Below are positions 9,561 to 16,729 of a stretch of DNA of 25,163 bases, piece after piece; the stretch's first letter is position 1; each line of letters starts with the position of its first letter. The translations under genes and the position numbers were made by a program. The DNA comes from Haemophilus sp. (GTDB lineage Bacteria; Pseudomonadota; Gammaproteobacteria; Enterobacterales; Pasteurellaceae): positions 1 to 25,163 of the forward strand of contig JAHZCD010000004.1 of NCBI GenBank assembly GCA_019423025.1, written 5' to 3'. The notes under the pieces were generated by a model. That model worked only from the letters and a program-made list of their open reading frames with translations, made no database searches and was not told the origin of the DNA.

Positions 9561-9691
9561 CTAAGCGTTATAAGATTCACTTAAAGTAAAACACCACAGA
9601 TAACCTGCCGTTTTTTACAATATATTTGCTATAAAAAATAAGCGGTTATAGAATACCTATAGCAAGCTGAAATTAATGAGATTAAGTTGGT

Positions 9692-10369
9692 ATGAATAAC
9701 GTACAAAAGAAATATTTTATTGGCCTAACCCATTTTTTGGGAAATGTTCTCGGCCCTAAATACGAAGTCGTATTTCATTCTTTTGATAAGAATAAGGCTC
9801 ATATGGAGGCCATTGCGAATAGTCACGTCAGTGGTCGAACGCTTTCCTCTCCACTTAGTTCTTTTGGTTCTAGTTTGTTGCAGGATAAAGTGTATTTAGA
9901 TAAGGATTTTGTCTTTAACTACAAAGCGGTGGCAGATTCCGAAAAGGTCATTCGAGGTGCAACTTATTTCATTAAAAATGGTGATAAATTAGAAGGCATC
10001 CTTTGTATTAATCATGATACCTCTGAGTTGGTTGATGTGATGACCAAATTAATTTCACTAGAAAACCTTGGAAACTTCGTCAATATTTTAGGTATTGATG
10101 CTGCCTTTGCCGAAGTGGAAGAGGCTGAAATAATTAATAAAGAAAAACTCGAAAACTCCATCGAAGATATCCTTTGCGAATACCTTGATTTCACCCTATT
10201 ACATTCCGATAAACCACTCAGCTTAAGACAACGGGAAAATGCCATTAAAGTCTTATTTGATAAGGGTATTTTCAATATCAAAGGCGCCATTCCGATGGTC
10301 GCCAAATATTTAAAAATCTCAGAACCTAGCGTATATCGCTATCTTAAAGCGATCAAAGGAAAAGCATAA
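9692..10369 (+). CDS. YheO/DauR-type transcriptional regulator (PAS + helix-turn-helix)
   Basis: Cytoplasmic DNA-binding regulator of 225 residues. The N-terminal part (about 5-115; FIGLTHFLGNVLGPKYEVVFHS and GILCINHD) matches the YheO-like PAS domain, which in this family senses a small molecule. The C-terminal part (about 165-222; PLSLRQRENAIKVLFDKGIF and AKYLKISEPSVYRYLKAI) is the family helix-turn-helix. Length is slightly below the roughly 240 of E. coli YheO. It is the only gene on the plus strand between the cdi-like locus and the islet, and converges on the aromatic permease gene across a shared hairpin terminator. Its position suggests control of the tryptophanase region, but no sequence evidence proves the target. 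The ribosome site is weak (AAGTTGGT before ATG). Confidence 0.85.
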   Translation: MNNVQKKYFIGLTHFLGNVLGPKYEVVFHSFDKNKAHMEAIANSHVSGRTLSSPLSSFGSSLLQDKVYLDKDFVFNYKAVADSEKVIRGATYFIKNGDKLEGILCINHDTSELVDVMTKLISLENLGNFVNILGIDAAFAEVEEAEIINKEKLENSIEDILCEYLDFTLLHSDKPLSLRQRENAIKVLFDKGIFNIKGAIPMVAKYLKISEPSVYRYLKAIKGKA

Positions 10370-10400
10370 AAAAGTGCGGTTGAAATTAACCGCACTTTTT
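10369..10400. terminator. Bidirectional terminator made of paired uptake signals
   Basis: Perfect 13-bp stem AAAAAGTGCGGTT / AACCGCACTTTTT around a GAAATT loop, with T-runs in both directions. It overlaps the stop codon of the YheO-like gene and serves the convergent permease gene. Confidence 0.9.
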
Positions 10401-10416
10401 ATTTTAATCCGTGTTA

Positions 10417-11631
10417 TTAACCCACTACTGGTGGCAGTACACCTAATTTAATTAGGAATGGGATACACACAATAATAGACCCTAAAATTGAGACAAAGAG
10501 TAGAAGCCCTGAACCACCAGGCACACGATAAGGTAAGTTTGGATGTTGATGGCGAGCTTTCCAGACTAATGCTGCCGGCAATACCACTGCATAGAAAGCA
10601 AACATTTGTCCTGCATAACCTAATGCAAGAATGAAGCCTTCTGGGTAGAAGAATGCAAAGAGCAATGGCGGAAGGAACGTTAAGAAACCTAAACTTAAAC
10701 GGTTTGCAGAAAAATTGAATACACGTTTTAACAGGTCATCAATACATTCTAATAAACCTAGCGCCACCCCTAAGAACGAGGTAATCAGTGCTAAGGCAGA
10801 GAAGATTTTCACGATAGCAGCAATAATAGTACTGCCTGTAATCACACGAACTGCTTCAATCAATCCATTTAATGTTGGATCTTGATTAAGGATTTCTAAG
10901 AAGCGAGTTTGGCTTAATACACCATGAGTTGAAAATTGCCATAAGATATAACCCACTAATGTGATTGCAGAGCCCACAATAATCGAAAATCTTAAGGCTT
11001 TTACATCACCTTCTAAGTATTTATTTAAGCAAGGGATCGAACCATGGAAACCAAAAGCGGTAAAGAAAACTGGGCTAGCTGAAATTAATAAGGCTTTATC
11101 AATTGGCATGGCCATTAAGTTATCGATTTTAATTTCGGGGATCATCAATCCTAGCACGATAAATAAAGCGGCAATCATCGCAATAAACAAGAAGCGATTT
11201 AGCGCATCCACAAAGCTTGTACCAATTGCTACGAAAACACCAAATAAGATTGTAAATGCAAGGATAGAACCTTTCATTTTCAAATCAGGAGCAGCAAAAT
11301 CAGGTAAAGTTGAAGCAAGAATTGCACCACCACCGGTCACATAGGCGGAAAGCAATGCATAAAGGAAAATCATTAATACGCTAGTTGCGATAATTCGTCC
11401 TGGTCGGCCAAAATATTGTGCAGCAAGTGTACCAATGCCGGCATCATGTTCAGCGGTTTGATAAACCTCAACAAATAATAATGCACTATAAGTGAGTAGG
11501 ATCCACAAAAGAATAAGTAGAACGACTGTAAACGTAAAACCTATTCCTGCAGAGGTGAGAGGCATAGCAAGCATCCCTGCGCCAATCATCGTCCCTGAGG
11601 TAATTAAGGTACTTCCCAATGTTTTATTCAT
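10417..11631 (-). CDS. Aromatic amino acid permease (TyrP/TnaB/Mtr family)
   Basis: Inner-membrane proton-coupled importer of tyrosine or tryptophan, 404 residues with about 11 membrane helices. Family marks are the N-terminal TLGSTLITSGTMIGAGMLAMP, the segment FTAFGFHGSIPCLNKYLEG (about 190-208) and FLGVALGLLECIDDLLKR. The sequence as I recall it is closer to E. coli TyrP than to TnaB or Mtr (for example RTLGS near the start, ITFLPPL and ALGYAGV-type segments), while its position behind tnaA fits TnaB. I therefore give the family only. AAGGAG stands eight bases before the ATG. A strong terminator separates it from tnaA, so it depends on read-through or on a promoter in the 125 bases before it. 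Confidence 0.9.
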   Translation of the reverse strand: MNKTLGSTLITSGTMIGAGMLAMPLTSAGIGFTFTVVLLILLWILLTYSALLFVEVYQTAEHDAGIGTLAAQYFGRPGRIIATSVLMIFLYALLSAYVTGGGAILASTLPDFAAPDLKMKGSILAFTILFGVFVAIGTSFVDALNRFLFIAMIAALFIVLGLMIPEIKIDNLMAMPIDKALLISASPVFFTAFGFHGSIPCLNKYLEGDVKALRFSIIVGSAITLVGYILWQFSTHGVLSQTRFLEILNQDPTLNGLIEAVRVITGSTIIAAIVKIFSALALITSFLGVALGLLECIDDLLKRVFNFSANRLSLGFLTFLPPLLFAFFYPEGFILALGYAGQMFAFYAVVLPAALVWKARHQHPNLPYRVPGGSGLLLFVSILGSIIVCIPFLIKLGVLPPVVG

Positions 11632-11750
11632 GAGTTTTCTCCTTTCCGATTATCGTAGAAAGGCTAGTCACTTCCTTACTTGACATACATCAAACTACAA
11701 TGTCATTAGAATGTTTTCGCATTTTTCTCATTAACCAAATGTTTTAGATA

Positions 11751-11785
11751 CAAAAAGCCCTTACCTCGTTGCCGAAGTAAGGGCT
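11751..11785 (-). terminator. Terminator after tnaA
   Basis: On the minus strand a 9-bp perfect stem AGCCCTTAC / GTAAGGGCT with a 12-base loop is followed by TTTTTG, directly behind the tnaA stop. It lies between tnaA and the permease gene. Confidence 0.85.
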
Positions 11786-11792
11786 AGTAGGC

Positions 11793-13169
11793 CTATTTTT
11801 GTTCAAAGCGTGCAGTGAAGAAACGTAATTGTTTTGGTTCATACACGAAACGAAGCCCTTTAATATCCTCTTTATGTTTGAATAAGTGGATAATACCATC
11901 AGCAACTAAATCCATGTGTGCATAGGTGTAAACACGACGAGGAATAGTAATACGTACAGTTTCGAGTTTTGGATGATGGTTTTCGCCAGTTTTGATATCA
12001 CGACCAGCTGAAATAATACCACGTTCCATTGTACGTACACCGCACTCAACATAAATTGCTGCTGCTAATGCTTGTGCTGGGAAGTCTTCTTCTTGTTTCA
12101 AATGTGGACAGAAACGACGAGCATCTAAGAACACTGCGTGACCACCAATTGGCTCAACAATCGGTACACCCGCTGCTTTTAATTTTTCACCGAGGTAACG
12201 TACTTGTTTAACACGGTGTTCGATGTATTCTTCTTGAGTTGCTTCTTTCAAACCAATTGCCATCGCTTCCATATCGCGGCCAGCCATACCACCGTAAGAT
12301 GGCATACCTTCGAATACTACAACCAACTCTTTAGATTTCATGAACAATTCTTCATCATTCATACATAAGAAACCACCGATATTGGTTAAGCAGTCTTTTT
12401 TACCACTCATTGTACAGCCATCTGCGTAACTGAACATTTCTTGAACGATAGATTTGATTGAACGATCTTGATAACCTTCTTCTTGCTCTTTAATAAAGTA
12501 TGCGTTTTCAATACAACGTGTTGCATCATAGAATACTTTAATGCCGTGTTTCGCTGTTAATTCACGAACGGCTTTCATGTTTGCGATAGAAACCGGTTGA
12601 CCACCTGCTAAGTTTACAGTTACCGCTAAGCACACATAAGCAATATTTTCAGCGCCTTTTTCATTAATTAAATTTTCTAATTTTTTAACATCAATATTAC
12701 CTTTGAATGGAATATCTAATGTTGCATCATGCGCTTCATCACGAATGATATCATAGAAAATACCGCCGTTTGCTTCTTGGTGGAAACGTGTAGTGGTAAA
12801 ATACATGTTACCTGGTACGTATTGACCCGGTTTAATCGCGATACGAGAAAGAATGTTTTCTGCACCACGTCCTTGGTGAGTTGGCACAATATACTTGAAG
12901 CCAAATAAATCTTGAACAGTTTCTTGTAAATGATAGAAGTTGCGGCTACCTGCATAAGCTTCATCACCCATCATAATACCAGCCCATTGACGGTCACTCA
13001 TCGCGTTAGTGCCGCTATCAGTTAAAAGGTCAATGTAAACATCTTCTGAATCAAGTAAGAAGGTATTGAAACCTGCTTCTTTCATTGCTTTTTCACGTTC
13101 TGCTTTTGGTAGGATTGAAACTGGTTCAACACTTTTAATACGGAACGGTTCTGCTGGATAATATGACAT
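11793..13169 (-). CDS. tnaA: Tryptophanase
   Basis: PLP-dependent beta-eliminating lyase that converts tryptophan to indole, pyruvate and ammonium. The 458-residue protein has the TnaA hallmarks: start YYPAEPFRIKSVEPV, the PTHQGRGAENILSRI segment (96-110), FYDATRCIENAYFI (213-226), the Schiff-base lysine in TMSGKKD (Lys257/258; aligning with E. coli Lys270) and the C-terminal IPRRVYTYAHMD. It is about 13 residues shorter than the E. coli enzyme as I recall it. Tyrosine phenol-lyase is the close relative to exclude; overall motifs and the TnaA-like N-terminus favour tryptophanase. AGGAG lies seven bases before the ATG. A CRP-dependent promoter precedes it (see separate entries), giving carbon-source control; no TnaC attenuator was found. 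Confidence 0.95.
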   Translation of the reverse strand: MSYYPAEPFRIKSVEPVSILPKAEREKAMKEAGFNTFLLDSEDVYIDLLTDSGTNAMSDRQWAGIMMGDEAYAGSRNFYHLQETVQDLFGFKYIVPTHQGRGAENILSRIAIKPGQYVPGNMYFTTTRFHQEANGGIFYDIIRDEAHDATLDIPFKGNIDVKKLENLINEKGAENIAYVCLAVTVNLAGGQPVSIANMKAVRELTAKHGIKVFYDATRCIENAYFIKEQEEGYQDRSIKSIVQEMFSYADGCTMSGKKDCLTNIGGFLCMNDEELFMKSKELVVVFEGMPSYGGMAGRDMEAMAIGLKEATQEEYIEHRVKQVRYLGEKLKAAGVPIVEPIGGHAVFLDARRFCPHLKQEEDFPAQALAAAIYVECGVRTMERGIISAGRDIKTGENHHPKLETVRITIPRRVYTYAHMDLVADGIIHLFKHKEDIKGLRFVYEPKQLRFFTARFEQK

Positions 13170-13253
13170 AATAAATCTCCTATTATGATTAGGTTTAAAG
13201 TCTAAATGATTAGTAACCCGCTATTAAAAAACATCTATCATCGAGTTGCGTGC

Positions 13254-13296
13254 ATAATACTGAATTTTTTTCTGCATTACTGTGATCAAAGTCACA
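13254..13296 (-). promoter_or_regulatory. Class II CRP-dependent promoter of tnaA
   Basis: A perfect CRP palindrome TGTGA-CTTTGA-TCACA (13281-13296, read on the minus strand) is followed by a TATTAT -10 box (13259-13254). Transcription would start near 13247, placing the CRP centre at -41.5, the classic class II position. The untranslated leader would be about 78 bases. Confidence 0.8.
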
Positions 13297-13297
13297 A

Positions 13298-13357
13298 ATC
13301 GATAAAATTTTATCAAATTTATGAAAAAATATTTTTATTTGATAATTTTGTATCAAA
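13298..13357. promoter_or_regulatory. Two tandem TTTGATA-N6-TATCAAA dyads upstream of tnaA
   Basis: Site 1 (13338-13357) is the perfect dyad TTTGATA-N6-TATCAAA. Site 2 (13298-13317) is ATCGATA-N6-TATCAAA and contains the palindrome GATAAAATTTTATC. Their centres are 40 bp apart, at about -60.5 and -100.5 from the predicted start site, next to the CRP site. The spacing differs from FNR (N4) and the bases differ from TyrR or TrpR boxes as I know them. I infer operators of an unidentified regulator. Confidence 0.55.
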
Positions 13358-13372
13358 ACCATAAACATACTG

Positions 13373-13462
13373 ATTCTTAGATCGATTGAACAAGCCAGGT
13401 TAGACTATCCAGTTTTCTCAACAGAACAAGTGGACATAGGAATGGTGTTGCAGGCGGAATTG
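13373..13462 (+). pseudogene. Possible gene fragment; left copy of a flanking repeat
   Basis: The plus strand encodes ILRSIEQARLDYPVFSTEQ and continues to LQAELP before a TGA at 13460-13462; beyond it the same frame continues EGDISVEEAQKY. There is no start codon, and an in-frame stop lies at 13343. The first 24 bases match 14519-14542 at 21 positions. It looks like the end of a decayed gene; I do not recognise it. Confidence 0.3.
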
Positions 13463-13497
13463 CCATGAGAGGGCGATATTTCGGTAGAAGAAGCACA

Positions 13498-13569
13498 AAA
13501 ATACAAAAAGTGCGGTCAATTTTTGAGAGGTTTAAAAACTCTTTGAAAATTGATCGCACTTTTTTCATT
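13498..13569. repeat. Palindromic intergenic element with inverted uptake signals, copy 2
   Basis: An imperfect palindrome of about 62 bases (13505-13566), bounded by AAAAAGTGCGGTCAATTTT and AAAATTGATCGCACTTTTTT with a loop around TTTAAAAA. It shares most of its sequence, including the non-uptake-signal core TTGAGAGGTTT, with 8641-8711. It probably also terminates transcription of the small lipoprotein genes. The 96 bases to its right hold nothing I can recognise. Confidence 0.7.
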
Positions 13570-13662
13570 CTATTTCCAAGTAGTACACTAAGAAAATTCT
13601 AATTTGTTATCAAAAAAACTAATACTTAATAAGGCTATAACTTTTGATAGCATGCTATTATC

Positions 13663-13899
13663 TTACTTTTTATCGTCCATGCATTTTAATGTAGCAAGAC
13701 TTGCTTTTCCTCTTTCCTCAGCAGTTCCTCTTGGTAAATTTTTAGTTTTCTCATAGCATAGATCAAATTTTTTCTCCTCCTCAGGAGTCATATCAGATAT
13801 AACATCACCATTCCAGAATCGAACAAAATGACTATTAGAAGAAACACATGCGGCCAAAATACTACAAAGCAAAAAGAGACTGAGATTTATCTTACTCAT
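13663..13899 (-). CDS. Small lipoprotein A (VRFWN family)
   Basis: Short secreted lipoprotein of unknown function, 78 residues from the ATG at 13899. The signal sequence MSKINLSLFLLCSILAAC ends in a clear lipobox (LAAC, Cys18). An upstream in-frame ATG at 13929 would add ten residues with little signal-peptide character, so I prefer the internal start. The mature part contains HFVRFWNGD, a charged stretch TPEEEKKFDLCYEKTK and a second Cys near the end (LKCMDDKK). It shares the VRFWN motif, size and two-Cys pattern with the gene at 14188-14418. Composition is AT-rich. Confidence 0.75.
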   Translation of the reverse strand: MSKINLSLFLLCSILAACVSSNSHFVRFWNGDVISDMTPEEEKKFDLCYEKTKNLPRGTAEERGKASLATLKCMDDKK

Positions 13900-13950
13900 G
13901 TTTTCATATCCCAATATTACTTTCATCATTCATATACCCTGTCTAGTTTT

Positions 13951-14115
13951 CTACCTACTATTTGTTAGAAAACGACTAAGATAAAATCCACCTAATACAC
14001 AAATAAATGATGCTGGATACCACTTTAATATAGATAAAATTTTAACTTTAGAAAAATCAAAGTTAAATTTATATAGAGAGTATAAAGTTGCCATAAAAAT
14101 CAGAAACATTGACAT
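13951..14115 (-). CDS. Possible 54-residue membrane protein
   Basis: A short open frame between the two lipoprotein genes, read MSMFLIFMATLYSLYKFN, then KVKILSILKWYPASFICVLGG and ending FLTNSR. It would have two hydrophobic segments. The frame is open 11 codons further upstream without another ATG, so a different start or a truncated longer gene is possible. Ribosome-site support is poor. I do not recognise it and list it because it fills an otherwise empty gap on the same strand. Confidence 0.35.
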   Translation of the reverse strand: MSMFLIFMATLYSLYKFNFDFSKVKILSILKWYPASFICVLGGFYLSRFLTNSR

Positions 14116-14187
14116 TTTTATAATCTCAATAAAATCATTTTTTTCATTTAATTATGACCTTATTACATCCAACGTATGATATACAAA

Positions 14188-14418
14188 TTAATATCCTTTT
14201 TCTTTCATGCAACTATCTACATATCCCATACGATCATCATATCCTTCTTTTTCGTTAGGATATATTTCATAAGCCTTATCAAGACATTCTTTAATTGCAC
14301 TCATCTTAGATTCGGAAGGACGAATACCATCATTCCAAAACCTAACTATGGGATCATTGATATCTGAAGTACAAGAAGTCAGTAGTGTAAATAAAGGTAT
14401 TAGTATATTTTTTTTCAT
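14188..14418 (-). CDS. Small lipoprotein B (VRFWN family)
   Basis: Predicted 76-residue lipoprotein of unknown function: MKKNILIPLFTLLTSC gives a short signal peptide with lipobox LTSC (Cys16). The mature part has DPIVRFWNDGIRPSESKM, then CLDKAYEIYP and a C-terminal CMKEKGY. The VRFWN(D)G motif at the same distance from the lipid anchor, and the Cys pair behind it, make it a probable paralogue of the lipoprotein at 13663-13899. AAGTAAGAAA precedes the ATG. It is strongly AT-rich. Confidence 0.7.
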   Translation of the reverse strand: MKKNILIPLFTLLTSCTSDINDPIVRFWNDGIRPSESKMSAIKECLDKAYEIYPNEKEGYDDRMGYVDSCMKEKGY

Positions 14419-14518
14419 TTTCTTACTTGAGATTTAACTTCAATTAGTGAAAATAGATTTTACAACATCCTATTTAATCACCAATTAAACCTTTCAACAA
14501 TCATACCAAAAATTGCTC

Positions 14519-14570
14519 ATTCTTAAACCAATTGAACAAGCCGTTTGAACTAACTAATTTTCCAAACAGT
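14519..14570 (+). repeat. Right copy of the repeat flanking the lipoprotein islet
   Basis: ATTCTTAAACCAATTGAACA and the following bases match 13373 onward (21 of the first 24 identical, including the 12-mer ATTGAACAAGCC), with weaker similarity through TTTTCCAAACAG. All frames are broken. The rest of 14419-14658 holds the leader of the next gene and nothing else I recognise. Confidence 0.4.
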
Positions 14571-14658
14571 CAAAGCAACCGTAAAAGGAATGCTTTTACA
14601 CGCCGGATTGCATAAGTGTTTAGGCAAGCAATCCCGACAAAAATGAAGGAGTAGATTT

Positions 14659-14961
14659 ATGAAATCTAAATTGATGAAAGGGTTAGTGATTGTTGCATTA
14701 GCAGGAAGCTTAACCGCTTGTGAAATGGACAGACAACAACGTCATACTGCAACAGGTGCAGCAATCGGCGGCGTAGCCGGTGGTTTATTAGGTGGTGATA
14801 TTGCCACAACACTCGGCGGTGCAGCATTAGGTGGCGTAATCGGTAGTCAAGTGAACAAAGGCGGAGACTACGATGACAGAGAATATCGCCATCATAAAAA
14901 ACATAAAAAATATCACTACCATAGAAAACACCGTGATTGGGATGACGACTGGGATGATTAA
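14659..14961 (+). CDS. Glycine-zipper outer-membrane lipoprotein with His/Lys/Asp-rich tail
   Basis: A 100-residue envelope lipoprotein. The signal MKSKLMKGLVIVALAGSLTAC ends in lipobox LTAC (Cys21). Residues about 30-67 are a glycine-zipper segment (ATGAAIGGVAGGLLGGD, then TLGGAALGGVIGS), as in the OsmB/SlyB-like '2TM' glycine-zipper lipoproteins, which insert in or span a membrane. The last third is unusual: YRHHKKHKKYHYHRKHRDWDDDWDD, with eight His and an acidic end, which may bind metal ions or polyanions (inference). GAAGGAG stands eight bases before the ATG. It is the only plus-strand gene here, ending at a bidirectional hairpin shared with the transporter gene. Confidence 0.85.
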   Translation: MKSKLMKGLVIVALAGSLTACEMDRQQRHTATGAAIGGVAGGLLGGDIATTLGGAALGGVIGSQVNKGGDYDDREYRHHKKHKKYHYHRKHRDWDDDWDD

Positions 14962-14981
14962 TTCAAAATACAGATAAAAAT

Positions 14982-15022
14982 GACCGCACTTTTGAGATAT
15001 AAATCAAAGTGCGGTCGTTTTT
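14982..15022. terminator. Bidirectional uptake-signal hairpin terminator
   Basis: GACCGCACTTTTGA (14982-14995) pairs with TCAAAGTGCGGTC (15004-15016) with one bulge, followed by GTTTTTT. It separates the convergent lipoprotein and transporter genes, and is nearly identical, loop included, to the hairpin at 16670-16709. Confidence 0.85.
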
Positions 15023-15049
15023 TAGGGATTTTTTATGAATTAATAAGGA

Positions 15050-16504
15050 TTACCACCAGCCAAGTAGTTTCATCCATAATCCACCCACACCAAACCAAAT
15101 CACTAATGAAAGGATAGAAACAATAAAGCTCACGCCCCACCATTGACCGGTTGAGTTATAACCTGAACCGTATAAAGCTGGGCCAGGACCACCGGCGTAT
15201 TGTGTTAAACTCATGGATAATGTTGAGGTGTAACCTAAACCAATTGCAGCAATGATTGGTGGTGTACCCACAGCGATAGCCGCTGCCACGAAAGCAAGGT
15301 ACATTGCGGAAATATGCGCCATGGCTGAAGCAAAGAAATAGCGGGTATAGAAATACACCAATACCAAAATAGTAAAAGCAACCGGCCAACTGAAACCGCC
15401 CACAGATGAAGAAATGTGGGTAGAAATCCAAGTGATTGCACCGTATTTGTTAAGTGCATTTGCCATCATGACCAATACCGCAAACCAGAACATCGTATCC
15501 CATGCGGTAGTTTCTGCCACGATATTTTTCCAGCTCATAATGTTAGTTAATAATAAAATCACTAAACCGATAAATGCAGAAATTGTTGCAGGGATATGGA
15601 AAACTAAATCACCCACCGTCCAAAGGAATAAAAGAAGGATAAAGTCTAGGGCAAGAATCCATTCCGCTTTGCTCATTGGACCCATGCTTTTTAATTCTTC
15701 ACGTGCCATTTCTGCCATTTTAGGCGTATCTTTTAATTCTGGCGGATAAATTAAATACACGAAATAAGGTAAGACAATTAAGCTCACAATACCCGGCACG
15801 ATTGCCCCTAAGAACCATGTCATCCACGTGATTTCCACACCTTGGCTTTTCGCAAGTTCTGCAATTAACGGGTTACCCGCCATGGCGGTTAAGAACATGG
15901 TACAAATAATGGTATCGATTTGAGAGACCACAATCGCTAAGAATGCACCTGCACGACGGGCGGTTGGACCCGGTTTGGACTCATACGCATCAGCAATAGA
16001 TTGCATAATTGGGTACATAATACCGCCCCCACGCGCAGAAGCCGAAGGAATACCTGGACCAATAACAACATCAGCCAACGCCATACCATAAGCCACGCCC
16101 ATCATTTTTTTACCAAAACGACCAACGAAGTACAGCGCGATACGTTTACCTAAACCGGTTTTAATCACCGCTCGAGATAAAAACATAGCAATAGCAATCA
16201 ACCAAATTGTGCCATTAGCAAAGCCGGATAACATACCAACATCACCTTGTTTTGGCGAAATTGGTGTAAGCCCAGTCAAACCACTAATCACTAAGGCAAC
16301 TAGCGTTGCAGCACCCATAGGCATGGCTTTAGCGATAATAGCCACAATGGTTGCCACAAACAGTGCTAGCATTCCCCATGCTTTTGCGGATAAGCCTTCT
16401 GGCGTTGGAATTAACCAAATCCCTAAACCAACGATGACGGCTATCAGCAGCCCTTGCCATTTAAAGCCAAGTTTGACTTCTACTGCTGGAATTTTACTTT
16501 CCAT
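15050..16504 (-). CDS. DASS-family dicarboxylate/citrate transporter (CitT/TtdT-like)
   Basis: Inner-membrane carrier for di- or tricarboxylates such as citrate, tartrate, succinate or malate, working as Na+ symporter or anion antiporter in this family. The 484-residue protein has about 12 membrane segments, the N-terminal signature GPGIPSASARGGGIMYPI and the C-terminal SLTQYAGGPGPALYGSGY that align with CitT/TtdT. I choose the ATG at 16504 because AGGAG lies seven bases upstream; a frame extension to 16543 would place that ribosome site inside the gene. Substrate cannot be decided from sequence. It is transcribed alone, between two hairpin terminators, behind a dyad at 16569-16599. Confidence 0.9.
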   Translation of the reverse strand: MESKIPAVEVKLGFKWQGLLIAVIVGLGIWLIPTPEGLSAKAWGMLALFVATIVAIIAKAMPMGAATLVALVISGLTGLTPISPKQGDVGMLSGFANGTIWLIAIAMFLSRAVIKTGLGKRIALYFVGRFGKKMMGVAYGMALADVVIGPGIPSASARGGGIMYPIMQSIADAYESKPGPTARRAGAFLAIVVSQIDTIICTMFLTAMAGNPLIAELAKSQGVEITWMTWFLGAIVPGIVSLIVLPYFVYLIYPPELKDTPKMAEMAREELKSMGPMSKAEWILALDFILLLFLWTVGDLVFHIPATISAFIGLVILLLTNIMSWKNIVAETTAWDTMFWFAVLVMMANALNKYGAITWISTHISSSVGGFSWPVAFTILVLVYFYTRYFFASAMAHISAMYLAFVAAAIAVGTPPIIAAIGLGYTSTLSMSLTQYAGGPGPALYGSGYNSTGQWWGVSFIVSILSLVIWFGVGGLWMKLLGWW

Positions 16505-16568
16505 AGGATAACTCCTAGATAAATAATAAAAATAACGCATCACACATAACGCCGTGACACAATCGATT

Positions 16569-16599
16569 AAATAAGCGGTTATAAAGATACCACTTATTT
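16569..16599. promoter_or_regulatory. Dyad in the DASS transporter promoter region
   Basis: AAATAAGCGGT - nine bases - ACCACTTATTT, 10 of 11 positions paired, 65-95 bases before the transporter ATG. It may be an operator; no known site type was recognised. Confidence 0.3.
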
Positions 16600-16669
16600 A
16601 GTACGAGTAAAGATTTAAGGCGCGTTTTTTAATAGAATCTAATCATAATTTGATATAGGTAAAAAAATA

Positions 16670-16709
16670 ACCGCACTTTTGAGATACAAATCAAAGTGCG
16701 GTCATTTTT
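16670..16709. terminator. Uptake-signal hairpin terminator after the aldehyde dehydrogenase gene
   Basis: ACCGCACTTTTGA (16670-16682) pairs with TCAAAGTGCGGT (16691-16702); T-runs stand on both sides (ATTTTTTT in the minus direction). Confidence 0.85.
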
Positions 16710-16729
16710 TTAGGTTAGAAAGTGAATGA

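Noticed and set aside
13170..13247. TnaC leader peptide
   Set aside because: The only small frames in the leader lack Trp and the leader is too short for the known attenuation layout.
13298..13357. FNR sites upstream of tnaA
   Set aside because: The half-sites TTGAT and ATCAA are present, but separated by eight bases where FNR needs four.
13377..13568. 63-codon minus-strand frame over the palindromic element
   Set aside because: It runs through the uptake-signal hairpin and the repeat remnant, with no ribosome site or protein-like composition.
15156..15749. Several frames overlapping the DASS transporter
   Set aside because: They are shadow frames of the intact transporter gene.
9640..16590. 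Shared 14-mer AATAAGCGGTTATA near 9642 and 16570
   Set aside because: One shared 14-mer in 25 kb of AT-rich DNA is about what chance gives; no wider similarity or common gene context supports it.
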